This document shows positions 23,475-35,170 of a stretch of 64,000 nt of DNA, in pieces (position 1 is the first letter of the stretch; each line of letters starts with the position of its first letter). Made by a program: the position numbers and the translations under genes. The stretch is from Ustulina deusta (Eukaryota; Ascomycota; Sordariomycetes; Xylariales; Xylariaceae), in contig JAJNNX010000062.1 of the NCBI GenBank assembly GCA_023159155.1, positions 1 through 64,000 of the forward strand. Direction: 5' to 3'. The notes under the pieces are model-generated. The model had not been told where the DNA came from and made no database searches. It saw nothing but the letters and a program-made list of their open reading frames with translations.

Positions 23475-25217
23475 ATGCTTTCCACACTACGCATTGCCTC
23501 TCGCCAGGCCGGGGCTGTCAGGCGAGCCTCCGTCTTCGGCTTGCAAGCTGCCAGAGCTGGGTCCACCTGGGCCAATGTTCCCCAGGGTCCACCGGTATGT
23601 TTGTGCTGTTGCTGGTGGTTGTCGTCTGCCCGAGAGGATGGGGATGAGATTGCTAACATAACCATGGTCGTGGGTCTCTAGGATGTGAGTTGATCGCGAA
23701 CACTGTGCCGAAGCTTGTTCAGTCGGAGCTGGGACATATTGTCTATGCCTAGAAACCAATTGCTGACTCTGACCGTTTGCTTGTTCAATTCAGGCCATTC
23801 TGGGTATGTTTTTCTCAGGATCCCATCGAGTCAAATGCCTTTGGATGCCTGAACCTTCCTCTGCGTGCAGAATGTCTAACGGGGTTACTGTCTAGGTATT
23901 ACCGAAGCCTTCAAGGCTGATAGCTTCGAGAAGAAGATCAACCTGGGTATGTCTGCCGATATGATTGCTCCGCATGATTCCTCCTACGAGCCATCTCGAC
24001 CGCAAGCGACTAAATAAACATCTCGTTGTGTGACAGGTGTTGGTGCCTATCGTGATGACCAGGGAAAGCCTTACGTCCTCCCTTCGGTCCGAGCCGCCGA
24101 GGAGCAGGTCGTCCAGGCCAAGCTGAACAAGGAGTATGCCGGCATCACCGGTGTCCCCGAGTTCACCGAGGCCGCCGCCGCTCTCGCCTACGGCAAGGAC
24201 TCGTCCGCCCTCGGCCGCCTCGCCATCACCCAGTCCATCTCCGGCACCGGCGCCCTGCGCATCGGCGCCGCCTTCCTCCAGCGCTTCTTCCCCGGCGACA
24301 AGACCATCTACATCCCCAACCCCTCGTGGGCCAACCACAAGGCCGTCTTCAACGACGCCGGTCTCAAGGTCCAGCAGTACCGCTACTACGACAAGAACAC
24401 CATTGGTCTGGACTTCGATGGCTTGATCGCCGACGTCAAAGCCGCCCCTAAGGGTAGCATGTTCCTGTTCCACGCCTGTGCCCACAACCCCACCGGTGTC
24501 GACCCCACCCCGGAGCAGTGGAAGGAGATCAGCCAAGTCGTAAAGGACCACGGTCACTTCACCTTCTTCGACATGGCTTACCAGGGTTTCGCCAGCGGTG
24601 ACACGAACAAGGACGCCTTCGCGCTGCGCTACTTCATTGAACAGGGCCATGACGTCTGTCTGGCCCAGAGTTTCGCCAAGAACATGGTACGTCTTCGTCG
24701 CCTTCTTCCTCGCTAACAGGTCTTCCATTCCAGCGGTACAGGATTGCTAAACGGTGTTGGTGCACAGGGTCTCTACGGTGAGCGTGTAGGAGCTTTCTCC
24801 ATTGTTGGCGCCTCCGCCGAGGAGAAGAAGCGTCTCGACTCGCAGGTCAAGATCCTCGTGCGCCCTATGTACTCGAATCCCCCCATCCACGGCGCCCGCG
24901 TGGCCTCGGTGGTCCTCAACACGCCATCCCTATACGCGCAGTGGCTAGATGAGGTCAAGGAGATGGCCGACCGCATTATCACCATGCGCAGTCTGCTCAG
25001 GACCAACCTTGAGAAGCTGGGCAGCAGCCACGATTGGAGCCACATCACCTCGCAGATCGGCATGTTTGCTTACACCGGCCTCGATGCCGCGAGCATGGAG
25101 AAGCTGGCTAAGGAGCACAGCGTCTACGCCACCAAGGACGGCCGCATCAGCGTTGCCGGTATCACGACCGACAACGTGGGTCGTCTTGCCGAAGCCATCT
25201 TCAAGGTCAAGGGTTAA
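23475..25217 (+). CDS. aspartate aminotransferase, mitochondrial
   Basis: PLP enzyme exchanging amino groups between aspartate and 2-oxoglutarate; part of the malate-aspartate shuttle. Six exons: 23475-23594, 23682-23684, 23794-23803, 23896-23946, 24037-24686 and 24768-25217, giving 427 aa, the usual length. The N-terminus (about 28 aa, rich in Arg and Ser, no acid residues) is a matrix-targeting peptide. The PLP lysine is in [14 protein letters not shown]; the substrate-binding Arg is in GRISVAG. The second exon is only the codon GAT. It supplies the Asp of GPPDAILG, which is conserved in this family, and it is flanked by a good acceptor and donor. No frame disruption. Confidence 0.95.
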
Positions 25218-25702
25218 GAGAAACCGAAACCAACGTAATACGTTTTTCATCGAAAGCAACCTCACCCCCCCAAAAACACATCTGTACGATTTTGACGGCA
25301 TCATAGGGGGCGTTTTCTTTCTTTCTTCGTTGCCATGAGGAAGGGGAAAAAAGGGTCATATAGGAGGACTGAATACGCCATTAGCACACCTGCTGAGGCA
25401 TGGCTGTGGTGTACTGGTTACATGCCCTGAATTACTGGGATTTAGCATTGTAGAAGGGCGCTGCTCAGCAGCCTTTTTCTATTCTCCATATTTTGCACGT
25501 ACTTGGATGTCTGCTTTCCTGTCTTTCTCTCCGATAGATGGACAGTTAGGGGGGGGGGGAAATTCACCCGGTAGATAGATAGACAGCGAATGATACCTCG
25601 AGCTCCTCTTTCCTTCCCTGGTGCGCACAATGGTGGCTCTGGCTAATACACATTAGATTCATCTGGTGAAAAGGGAACAGCCATCTATCAATCTGCGTAA
25701 GC
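25218..25702. other. intergenic, 3' ends of convergent genes
   Basis: Holds the 3' untranslated regions of the aminotransferase gene (plus) and the 381-aa gene (minus). A G run lies at about 25551-25559. No gene. Confidence 0.6.
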
Positions 25703-26927
25703 TTATCGCAAACGGTTCAGGTCCCCCTCGATTTCCTGTAATCTGGTCTCCATCTCGCGCCATACGCGGGCCATTTCTCGCATGGTGCGCTCCTTATTTT
25801 CGTCGGCAGTTCCTCTTCTCCCTCTTCCCCGCGGCCGGCCGCCAGCTAGCGAATCTCGCCTATCGACGTCGACGCCGTAATCGGCGAGCTCAACCTCTCG
25901 CACGCGCGTACCGTCCTCGAGCCGGCGGCCGGCATCCCGAAGATGTTGACGGTAATGGACGAGCGCGGCCCGCGCCTCGGGCGGGTAGGCCAGATGTCGC
26001 GTCTCCCAGAGGAGGGCCTCGGCGGCCATGGCCCAGGCGTGGGCATCCTGGCAGGCTTCGGCGGCGCGCAGCTCGGAGGAGGTGGCGACGAGGTCGTGTT
26101 TGGCCTCGAGGGCGCGGAGCAGGAGCGCCAGGGCCTCGGTGTGCTGGGCGAGGTGGCGCGTCAGGGAGGCGGCGACGGCCAGCCTCGCGCGGGAGAGGGC
26201 CGTCTTCGAGGCCGCGAGGTCCGCGACGAGACTGCTGGCTAGCGAGGGCAGAGACGGGATCACGCGGTGAATGTAGGAGGGGTTCGTGCTCGGGCTCAGC
26301 ACGCGCGCGAGCGTCTTTGCTTGGGCGGTGAGACGCGCCGACACGAGGGCCGCGACGCTCGGGAAGAGCGCGGGCAGCTCGGTGAAGGGCGGGCTTGTGA
26401 GCAGGAGGGACACGGACGAGGGCGGCAGTGTCGAGGCGTTGTTTAGAAAGGCGGGGATTAGGAGGAGGAGCTGGACGAGGTCGGGCGGGAGTGCGGGTGT
26501 CGGCTGAGTCTGGGCTTGTGGCTGCGGTTGCAAGCGAGACTTGGAGTGTCTGTGTTGATATTGCCTTGGTTGTCTTTGCTGTTCCTTGTCTGGGTCTTGG
26601 TTGGCTGGTTGCGGTGGTGTTGTCGCTTGGTCTGAGACGGCGGTCGAGATGGCGGTGCGCAGGAGATGGATTCTGGCTGCTTTTAGGCGGTATGCTTGGA
26701 GTTCCTGGTACGATTGGGCACGGGGGCTCCCGTTAGTGATTTGTTTATTTATTTATTTCTTCGACTTGTCGATGAAGACGTACTTGGCGCACGGCATCGT
26801 GCTGTTTGGCGGACGGGTCGATCTTGGTAGAGCCATCTGAGTTGAGTATTGAGGTGGTGATGGTGTGATAGAGTTTCTCGAATCGGGGATTGTTTTTCAA
26901 GACGGAGTCATCCACTGGTGGTAACAT
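25703..26927 (-). CDS. conserved hypothetical, possible augmin HAUS4-like subunit
   Basis: Two exons, 26927-26784 and 26704-25703, separated by a 79-bp intron with a CACTAAC branch site, giving 381 aa. The N-terminus (LKNNPRFEKLYHTITTSILN) resembles the start of HAUS4, which carries LLQNPYFSKLLLNL at the same place. Residues 80-125 are Gln/Pro-rich. The rest is helical and Ala/Leu-rich, ending in a charged coiled coil (ENKERTMREMARVWREMETR) like the end of HAUS4. HAUS4 (363 aa in human) belongs to the augmin complex that nucleates microtubules on spindle microtubules. The homology is my inference from short matches and length. An older start than 26927 is unlikely. Confidence 0.7.
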
Positions 26928-27501
26928 GCTGGCTAGACAGAAGGAATAGGTAGGTGTTGTATCAACCTGATGGTGAAGAGCAAAGATCTAATGAAGTCAT
27001 GGCATGTTTACTATAGGTACCTCGTCCAATCGAGTACCGACGTAGCCTAAGTCAACAGGGGAAGCCAATAGACCCCACCCGTGTCAATCTAGGTACTTAG
27101 TACCTACCGGGCCAGAGTGCAATATCTAAGTGGGACCACTCCACAGTATACATAGGTGGAGTACGGTCCGGACAAACCTCTGCCGATGGTCCGGGGTACC
27201 CCATTTCCACCTGCCCTGCAGGTGCCAAGAAGGTGGATCTATAGGACTCTGGATAGGTACCAATTTCTGGACCCGATTCCAAGCTTCAATTCGACCAAAG
27301 CCGCACGATTCAGGACCCGAGCGTCGCCGTCGCTGTCGTCGTGAACTCCGGGTTGATACAAGTCAATAGGCTTCCCAACCTGACGCCTCTCTCGTCGACA
27401 GGAGGGTGTCGTGGTTTTCATAAAAGAAAAAGAAAGGAGAAAGAGGAAGAGGAAGAGGAAGAGGAAAAGGAAGAGGAAAAAGAAGAAGAAAATCGAAAAT
27501 C
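26928..27501. promoter_or_regulatory. divergent promoter region
   Basis: 574 bp between the 381-aa gene (minus) and the bL28m gene (plus), both starting here. Contains TAGGTACC-type motifs near 27010, 27090 and 27250 and a purine-only AAAGGA/AGGAAG tract (27421-27496) directly before the plus-strand start. Confidence 0.45.
27421..27496. repeat. purine-rich tract
   Basis: About 75 bases that are almost only A and G on the plus strand. It lies in the leader of the bL28m gene. Frames through it give Lys/Arg/Glu runs and are not coding. Confidence 0.6.
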
Positions 27502-28206
27502 ATGGCGGCACAGCCCGCGAGAGCACCCTTCCGGTGCATGCGACGAACAGCCCTGACGACCTCGCCGTCGTGCGCCATCTCCCTCTCGGCCACGATCCGC
27601 GCCCTCAGCACGACGGCCCCCCTGGCGCGGCAGACGCCGTCGCACCGCACCGTGCCGGCCGACCGCGTGCCCGACTACCCGTACGGACGCTTCGAGACGT
27701 ACAAGCAGCGCAACGAGGGGCTGTACGGGCGCAGCAAGATCCGCTTCGGCAACGTCGTGGCGGCCAAGTACAAGAACAAGGCGCGCACGACGTGGCTGCC
27801 GAACCGCCACACGAAGCGTCTCTGGTCGCCTTCCCTGAACGCCTTCATCCGCACGCGCATGACCGCCAGCGTGCTGCACACCATCGACCGCCTGGGCGGC
27901 ATCGACGAGTATCTGCTGGGGTCCAAGGCGAAGCGCATAAAGGAGCTGGGTCCTGCCGGCTGGGCCCTGCGGTGGAAGATCATGCAGACCGACGCCGTGC
28001 AGGCCCGTTTTGCGAGGGAACGCGCCGCCCTCGGTCTCCCTCCCAAGGACGCCGGTGCCTCCTTGTTCCCTGCCGAGCTGGCTTCCGAGGGCCTGAGTGC
28101 CGAGGCTGTGCTTGACGAAGTCGACGCTATGTTGGAGCGGGACGACGAGTTCGTCATCGGCGACCCTGCTGCTGCCGAAGCCGAAGACGAAAACAGCCGG
28201 CGGTGA
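27502..28206 (+). CDS. mrpl24: mitochondrial large ribosomal subunit protein bL28m
   Basis: Single exon, 234 aa. Residues 1-45 form a matrix-targeting peptide rich in Arg, Ser and Ala. Residues 70-160 carry the L28 fold, with GLYGRSKIRFGNVVAAKYKN and TKRLWSPSLNAFIRTRM, followed by a conserved helical region (TIDRLGGIDEYLLGSKAKR) seen in fungal bL28m (yeast MRPL24). The last 50 residues are acidic and variable. The protein sits in the mitoribosome large subunit. Divergent from the 381-aa gene, convergent with tryptophan synthase. Start chosen as the first ATG, after the purine tract. Confidence 0.92.
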   Translation: MAAQPARAPFRCMRRTALTTSPSCAISLSATIRALSTTAPLARQTPSHRTVPADRVPDYPYGRFETYKQRNEGLYGRSKIRFGNVVAAKYKNKARTTWLPNRHTKRLWSPSLNAFIRTRMTASVLHTIDRLGGIDEYLLGSKAKRIKELGPAGWALRWKIMQTDAVQARFARERAALGLPPKDAGASLFPAELASEGLSAEAVLDEVDAMLERDDEFVIGDPAAAEAEDENSRR

Positions 28207-28644
28207 GGGAGGTCGAGGTGTCATTCGCTAGATGCAGAAACTTGAATAAGCCGACTGGCTCTATCTCAGGGGGGCCAAAGGAGAGACGAGGGTGCGAAGG
28301 TACGGTCATTGTCTTGCTGGCTAAGAGGGAGCGATGGAATAGGGAGTTGTCTCCCTCGAAGCTGGGGGGTGGATGGAAAGCGACGATGCATCACTCACGG
28401 TATTGTATATATATATATATTGGCGCGGACTAGAATTGTACCAAAGATGTATGTACCACGATGCAAACAAAGGATCTAGATATGGCCACCACGTACTACG
28501 AGATAGCGGACCCTTCTTCGTCTTCGCTCAATGATGAAATCTTATCTAATTTGATCTTTCTTTTTTTCCATGCGCCAACTCCGGTATTCCATCATGTTGT
28601 TTTATAAAAAAATCCCACCCAAACCGCACACATGTACAAGTCCT
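28207..28644. other. intergenic, convergent 3' ends
   Basis: 3' untranslated DNA of two converging genes with a (TA)n microsatellite at 28406-28420. No gene. Confidence 0.6.
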
Positions 28645-30977
28645 TTAAAACCGGAGGTCCCATCCGATCTGGGGACCCAACTTGGGCAGCTCGTCCGCCA
28701 CGCTCTGCACGTCCTTGTCGCCGCGACCGCTGAGACAGATGACGATATCCTCGTCCTTCTTCATGGTTTTGGCTAGCTCGATGGCGCCGTAGATGCCGTG
28801 CGCTGACTCGAGCGCCGGGATGATGCCCTCGAGTTGGCTCATCAACCGGAAGCCACTGAACGCCTCCGCGTCCGTGGCCGCCACGAACTTGGCGCGCTCG
28901 TTATCTTTCCAGGACGATAGTTCGGGTCCGACACCGGGGTAATCGAGACCTGCCGATACCGAGTGGGTGTCGGTGATCTGGCCGTGCTCGTTCTGAAGAA
29001 CGTAGGTCCGGACACCATGTAAGACGCCCTTGGAACCGGCCGTCAGGGTCGCCGAGTGGCGTGCCGTGTCGAGGCCGTCGCCACCAGCTTCGACACCTAG
29101 GAGCTTCACGCTAGGATCGTTCGCGAACGGATAGAACATGCCGACCGCGTTACTGCCACCTCCGACACAAGCGACGACGGCATCGGGAAGTTTCCCGCAC
29201 TTTTCCAGCATCTGCGCTTTCGTCTCGTTGCCGATGACAGATTGGAATGTCCTGACGATGGTCGGGAAGGGATGGGGACCTATAGCCGAGCCGATGATGT
29301 AATGTGTATCTTCGAGATGCACAACCCAGTATCTCAAGGCCTCGTTGACGGCATCTCGAAGGGTCTTGCTACCACACTCCACGGCAATGACCTTGGCACC
29401 GAGGAGCCGCATGCGGAACACGTTGAGCGCCTGTCGTCGTACATCTTCCTGCAAGGGGCTGTCAGTTCTATAGGGACCACTGTGTATGGGCAGTAACGCA
29501 AGGAAGGCAACTCACGGCACCCATGAAGACGGTACACTCCATGCCAAACTTGGCACAGACGGTGGCCGTGGCTACGCCGTGTTGTCCCGCACCCGTCTCG
29601 GCAATGATCTTGGTCTTGCCCAGTCTCCTGGCAAGAAGTAGCTGGCCCAGGGCATTGTTGATCTTGTGAGAACCAGTGTGGTTCAGATCCTCTCTCTTCA
29701 ACCAGATCCTGGCACCCCCCGCGTGTTCGGTCAACCGCTCCGCGTACTGTAGGTGGCCGGGCCGCCCCATCCAAGGATAGTACGATCTATATTCCTCCCA
29801 GAACTTGGGATCATCTTTTATGGCGTTGAAGCCCTGTTCGAGTTCCGACAAACAATCCATGAGAGATTCGGGGACATACTGGCCACCGAATTCGCCAAAC
29901 CGGTCTGGTATCTTACCGTGGAGAGCGGCAAGTTTCGCGACTAGCGCGGCATCATCCTCCTCGGTAATCATACCATTCACGGTGACGTTCTCACCCTGTG
30001 GCTCGCTGGCGACGCCAACAGCCTCGATGACACCTACTTCTCGCGTGGTTTCGGGCTCACCGGTCCGTCCCGTAACATAAGCACAGTACTCTTGCGCAGC
30101 CTCGGCGTGCTTGCCGGCCTCGGCGTTTCGAAGAGTCGTGACGATCTGGGAGCCGATGACAACGCCGTCGGCGATAGCAGCGACGGACTGGAAGTGTTCG
30201 CGCGTAGAGACACCGAAGCCGACGGCGGCGGGTTTGTCGCCGCTGTACCGCTTCACACGCTCGAGCAGGTTAGGAAGGTTGGCATTGAGGGTACCTAGGG
30301 CACCGGTGACACCCTGGCGGGAGACGACGTAGATGAAAGAGTCGGCAAGGGCGCACAGCAGCTTCATGCGGGCGTCTGACGTGGCCGGGGCGATCAAGGG
30401 AACGTATGAAAGGCTGCCACGGCTACAGAACTTGCGGAAGGAGACGGCCTCCTCGGGTGGCAAGTCACAGATGATGAAGCCGTTGACTCCGGCGGCCTTG
30501 CAATCGTTCAGCAGAGCCTCTTCGCCGTAGCTGAGGAAGGGGTTGTAATAGCCCATCAGGAGCACAGGGACGGTCAAGCCCTGCGTGCGTGCGTCCTTGA
30601 CCATCTGCAGAGTAGACTGGATGGTGACACCGTGTTGGAGAGCGACCGTGTTGGAGGTCTGGATGGTGGGTCCATCAGCGATTGGATCCGTGAACGGCAC
30701 ACCCAATTCAATGACATCTGTTCTCCGACGTCAGACAAGGTCAATTGGCCGTCGATCTGGGACTCGCCACATACCAGCACCGCCCTTCTGCATGCCGAGC
30801 AAGATGGCGGGCATGAGCTCGGGCTCGGGGAAGCCGGCAGTGACATAGGTCACGAGGGCAGCCTGTACGGTGCGTTCTCGTCAATGATTACCACATGGAA
30901 GAAGATGTTTTACAGTTTGTCTGTCGTACCCTGGTCTCGGCCTTGCAGCGCTTGAAAGTCTGTCTCAGATGTTCCAT
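28645..30977 (-). CDS. trp-3: tryptophan synthase, bifunctional alpha-beta fusion
   Basis: Catalyses the last two steps of tryptophan synthesis (indole-3-glycerol phosphate to indole, then indole plus serine to tryptophan). Four exons: 30977-30930, 30862-30775, 30717-29516 and 29448-28645, giving 713 aa, close to fungal homologues. The alpha domain comes first, with the catalytic Glu and Asp in [12 protein letters not shown] linker follows, then the beta domain with the PLP lysine in [10 protein letters not shown] and the phosphate loop GGGSNA. Fusion of alpha and beta is the normal fungal arrangement. A TGAGTCA site 130 bp upstream suggests control by cross-pathway (CPC1/GCN4) regulation. 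Cytosolic. Confidence 0.95.
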
Positions 30978-31106
30978 GCTGTCCGGTTGTATTGGTGGTC
31001 AATTGAGAGGGGATGGAGATGAGAGGAGGCTGTTCGAGGGAGGAGAAGGAGAAGAAGACTTGAACATGCACACTATAAGAACAACTCTTTATAGACACCC
31101 ACCGGG

Positions 31107-31113
31107 TGAGTCA
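31107..31113. promoter_or_regulatory. CPC1/GCN4-type site
   Basis: TGAGTCA, a perfect core of the general amino-acid control element, 130 bp upstream of the tryptophan synthase start. A near match (TGACTCT) lies at about 31195. Many fungal amino-acid genes, trp genes among them, are under this control; function here is inferred. Confidence 0.6.
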
Positions 31114-31148
31114 CACAAGAGCTGTATGTGTATGTATTTGGCGATGTT

Positions 31149-31172
31149 GGTGGTGGTGGTGGTGGTGGTGGT
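31149..31172. repeat. (GGT)8 microsatellite
   Basis: Eight perfect GGT units in the promoter region upstream of tryptophan synthase. Confidence 0.9.
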
Positions 31173-31627
31173 AGGATTGGGTTGACGAAGGTGAGTGACT
31201 CTTTTAACCGTGAGAGGCATGCGACCATCGGATATGTGAGTGATATGGCTAGATGGAGGGGCACTTTCGTTTTTCTGCTATCTATACGTACTTAGTAAAT
31301 TGCCACGAACCCCACTACCGACCCCACTACCGACCGAACGGACTCCCGTCTTCTCCACTCGCGCCGTGCCCGAGTGGCTTGCAACCGCCCCTAGCACACT
31401 CAGCGGGGCATTCTAGTTGCACATCTATACATGGTACCTAGCCGGTAAGCTCCGGGCCCGTAGGCTGGACAAAAACCTCCTGTATATTATTAACAATAAT
31501 AAATAAAAAGAGGAACATGCGGAACGCACGACTTTCAGATGGATGGTGAAGTTTAACCTCAGTCTGACGTTCTCCCAACTGAACTTTCCCCGCTGGATGA
31601 AAGCTTGCGGGGTCTTTATTTCATGAT

Positions 31628-32170
31628 CTATGGCTCTGGTCTAAGGTCGGACATCTCAAGAATGTCTTCTTCCCATTTCCTCTTTTTACCAATCCTAGAC
31701 AACTTCGATAATTGTTTGCGTTTCGCGGCTGGTCGGAGGGCGGCACGGTCGAAGTCGATGAGCATGAGCATGACGCGGTGGCGCTCCCGATTCCAGAACA
31801 TATTGGGCTCGCGCTCATCACCGTGATTCACCCCTGCGCTCCACCGTCAAGTCCGGGACGTCAACGTCCGTCGCCACCTCGCCGGCCCATGACATCAACA
31901 TCATGTGAGCGACCTGGGCCCCGCCGGGGAGGACGTAACCCCAGGGCCTAGCCAGGTTGATGATACCCAGGTACACCGGTACCACCTCGCCTTGAAGCCT
32001 CTCAAGCCGCGAATAAACCAGGCTCTCGTTTTGCAGACAATCAAGATGGGATATCCCGTTGCGACCAAGTTTATGCTAAACGTGAACTCCAGGACGAGGC
32101 CATTTTTAGGGCCGTGGTCGATAGAGATCAAAGAGAGCTCATCCTGCAGAATCTCAATTAAGTCGAACAT
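31628..32170 (-). pseudogene. relic of a fungal protein-kinase-like gene
   Basis: Three blocks of one protein family read in order on the minus strand but in different frames: LVLEFTF near 32100, then ESLVYSRLERLQGEVVPVYL and HMMLMSWAGE (about 32030-31870), then NHGDEREPNMFWN and LIDFDRAALRP near the end. The order (lipid-like N-lobe phrase, LQG..VPV, HMxLMSWAG, HGD, IDFxRA) is that of a widespread fungal kinase-like family. At least two frameshifts separate the blocks, and MLML in the last block looks like a 6-bp duplication. No intact catalytic lobe remains. Confidence 0.65.
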
Positions 32171-33165
32171 TTGATCCCATCTGTCCGTACCCTACTAGAA
32201 GACTTCAAGTATCTGCGGCCATGTGCCCAGATCATGAGAAGGTGGGTCACTGACACAGATCAAGTTCCAATCACCGTGCAGACCATGGCTCGATGAAGGG
32301 CACCAGAATCCGCCCGAGGACCTGGAGATGAACGATGTGACAGTTTCTGTGGAGCGACGAAACTACCAGGGGAACACGCGTAAACAAAAACGACTACCAC
32401 GGTCTCGACAATAAGACACCTGCGGGGGCAAACAACCAGGAGAAAGGACGCAAGCCGTCCCAACAGCAACGACAAGATACTGTTCTAAATGCAAAGCCTC
32501 GGAAAAGGCCACTTTAGCAAAGAGTGGCGCAAGTTCACCCTCACAAGCCCAAGCCTACAAGATACATCATATGAGGCAAGACCACAGCAAGCTCAGTTAC
32601 TATTAACAGCTGCAGCTCAAGAGCAACAACCGCCACAAGCTCAGCAAACACTAAAAATTGCAAATACAGGACAAGTAGAGGAGTGACCGGCGAGTACAAG
32701 TTCAGCGTTAACCACGTTTGTATCGGCCCCCTCCCGCTCTGTCCCGTATAGCCCTTGTGTGGCAATCCACCTCCGAGAGAATGGAGGCTGGTCCTCAGAA
32801 GAATGGCGACGGCAGCATCTAGAAGAGGGCATAACCCAGGTGGGGCAAAGGAATCTAAGCCGGACTTTGTACTTATTTAACACAAAAGGCCGGGGTATTA
32901 ATACCTTGGAAGATTGTGAATACGAAGATGATATATGTTTTAGTGAGGACTAAGACGGGTTTCCGTTAGATATCGAGTTGTAGTTGGGAAGCCTGCTTCA
33001 AGCTAAGAAAAATGAACGACGGATAAGACGGCGAACTCGAAAGACAGTCATAGCGTTGCCCATGTATCATTCTTCTTCCTTCCACTCTTTGTTACTTGTC
33101 CTCGGTGCCTTCGGTTTCCATATTCCTGTCGTTCTGTACATTGTGGGCCCCTGTGTTCTCATTAT
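32171..33165. other. intergenic
   Basis: No supported gene. A 65-codon Gln/Ala-rich frame at 32489-32686 resembles nothing known to me. Confidence 0.5.
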
Positions 33166-33848
33166 CTAGGTCCTGACCCTCTGTGTCTTCGGCCTGCCTT
33201 CTAATATCAATCTCATTCCTGTTTTGGCCTTCGCCAAAGTTCCCGCCGTCGTAGCACTCTTTACACTTTTGCGTGTAGGTTGCGTAGCAAGTTGGAATAG
33301 GTGCTCTCTTTTGCATGCCTGATCGAACCAATACCGGCTTGTAGCTTTATATAAGCCACAAATTACGCCCGCATCTGCGGGTTGTTTCCCTGTCAAATGG
33401 GACCGGTATTTCGTATTCATGATTAAACATGATTTGACTGGTTGAATATCATGAATGTAGAGGGAGCCCATCAGGCTGGTGTGGAATTGTTTTCCACGAT
33501 CGTGGCTCCGTTGGGGGTCAGTATCGACTTTGGTGTCAAAACTCTTGATGGTTTCTCGAGAGGCCGACGTAATTATGATCTCTAGACAGTGGGGTGTGTC
33601 CAAAATCGACTTCATATCTGCGTTCTGAATATCCCAGAGTAATTGGAGATCTACAACTCGGCACCGCTTCTCGCATCCGCCGTATTCTTCTGAGAATTTT
33701 CGTTTGCGTGTAAGCCGGTCGGAAGAGCTAGTGGCAGGCAGAGATTTGCTGGTATCAACTCCGACTCGACCTTTGCTGGGACTGATAGGGGGTATAGAGG
33801 CTCAGTTGGAGTAGGCTCCTCGGGGAGGTCTGTGTTTGGAACGCTCAT
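33166..33848 (-). CDS. possible hypothetical gene or relic
   Basis: Two adjacent minus-strand frames, 33848-33651 (65 codons) and 33615-33166 (149 codons, open a little further upstream), look coding. The first gives a Pro-rich N-terminus, the second a mixed sequence. A second frame over 33331-33092 also looks protein-like (YTQKCKECYDGG), which suggests a frameshift or an unseen intron. I recognise no family. Either a small gene with introns or a decayed gene. Confidence 0.3.
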
Positions 33849-35170
33849 TTTAGGAGCTTGAGGGGTGAGAACAAGTGTTGTGAGGAATATAAATGGGAGT
33901 AGAATTAATAATATTTTCTCAAACCGGCCCCAGAGGGGGTCTCGTTATTTTTAACCGGAGAATGGGTTGCTTCACAGTTCTTTCAGCTGCCAGAGACTCG
34001 GTCTGCCGTCTGAACCCTTGAAGCTCCCTCACAGACCAGGGTAGTGGCAGTGGAGACTAAGTCTCCATGCAGAAGAACATCAGTCAGGGAGTGGCTTAAA
34101 TGCATTGACGGGAGAAGAAGTCTCCTCTCGGCTCGTTGGGAATCCGACCTCAGAAGTAACCACATTGCGACAATTTGAGAGAGGCAATGCTCTTACTTCT
34201 CCAACGCGCCTTGCACTCGATAGAAAGTATGGCCTAGATGATATCGCGGAACAATGCGAGTACTTTGTAGCTGCATACTGCATGCTTAAGACAATCCGTA
34301 GCCTTCTCTTCCCATTGATGGGTGGCTGTGACTTGCGTGAAAGATCGGAAGCTTCTAGTTCTGCCTCATGAGCAGAGACTGGCAGTGATGGAAGTTTCGG
34401 GAAAGTATAGAACATCATATGACCCCAGTTCGCTGCTAAATTACCCGTTCTACTTGACGTAGTATTGCCATCAAATGGGTGCACCGCCTGCCTCCTCATG
34501 ATCTATCAGGTCATCAGCCTAAGGACAACATGGGTCAAGGATGCTGTTGGCCCTAGTCCCATAATGAGCAACGCTTCGTCTAGGCTATCTAGAAGGTATC
34601 GTTTTAAAAATAGCGCTGAGCATTGCAAGAACGATATCGTCTTGCCTTCATTTCACACCGGGAACGCCTTGAGCCGTTGATCCACCTAAGAAAATCCGCA
34701 GACATTCTAAAGAGCATCATTATTTAGACCTAAACATCAAGCTATATTTTATCTTCGATGTCTGTGGAAGGGAACACCCCTAATATCCTCCATACTGGAC
34801 AGGTTAACTCGGTGTAGCTTTAAAAAACTTGGAGAGTTTGGCTCGACATGTGGCAAGGGATGTGCCAGGATTCTAGTCGGTCAATTTGAACGGCTCTCCT
34901 GATTAGAAACGCCTTAGAAAGCACGATGTCCCCCATGCCTTACCCCCCCCCCCCCCCTTTTCTCCTAACTTTCTTCGCTAACTTTCAACGCAGAATGGCC
35001 TCTATTGCACGTCCGGCTAGTAACTAGCTGAGCAAAGTAGCATTGGCCCGATATGCCCTCCTCAAAAAGTTACCATGGACCCGGAAGAACCGTCGAATTC
35101 ATCTTTAATTTTATCAGTATCCAAATATTAATTCCGACAGTGTACCCGAATCCCGACATCGCTCTTGTTT
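33849..35170. other. intergenic
   Basis: No supported gene. Overlapping frames on both strands at 34080-34499 are not convincing. A C run lies at about 34945-34959. Confidence 0.45.

Larger units (their letters stand above)
30978..31627. promoter_or_regulatory. upstream region of tryptophan synthase
   Basis: Contains the 5' leader, the CPC1-type site and the (GGT)8 run listed separately. From 31250 on I see nothing; it marks the change from core to accessory DNA. Confidence 0.5.

Noticed and set aside
23262..23475. CATC and CAC repeats looking like a short array
   Set aside because: Simple-sequence DNA in a promoter; no spacer structure, so not a CRISPR array, which fungal nuclear genomes lack in any case.
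23892..24728. 278-codon minus-strand frame rich in Gly, Val and Asp
   Set aside because: Lies exactly antisense to the main exon of the aspartate aminotransferase gene; its composition is what GC-rich third codon positions give on the other strand.
27411..28224. Overlapping 234-codon plus and 268-codon minus frames over bL28m
   Set aside because: Shadows of the recognised ribosomal protein gene and its purine tract; the products are low-complexity.
31341..31440. tRNA-Ser-like phrase GCCCGAGTGGC
   Set aside because: No B box, stem pairing or terminator at the required distance.
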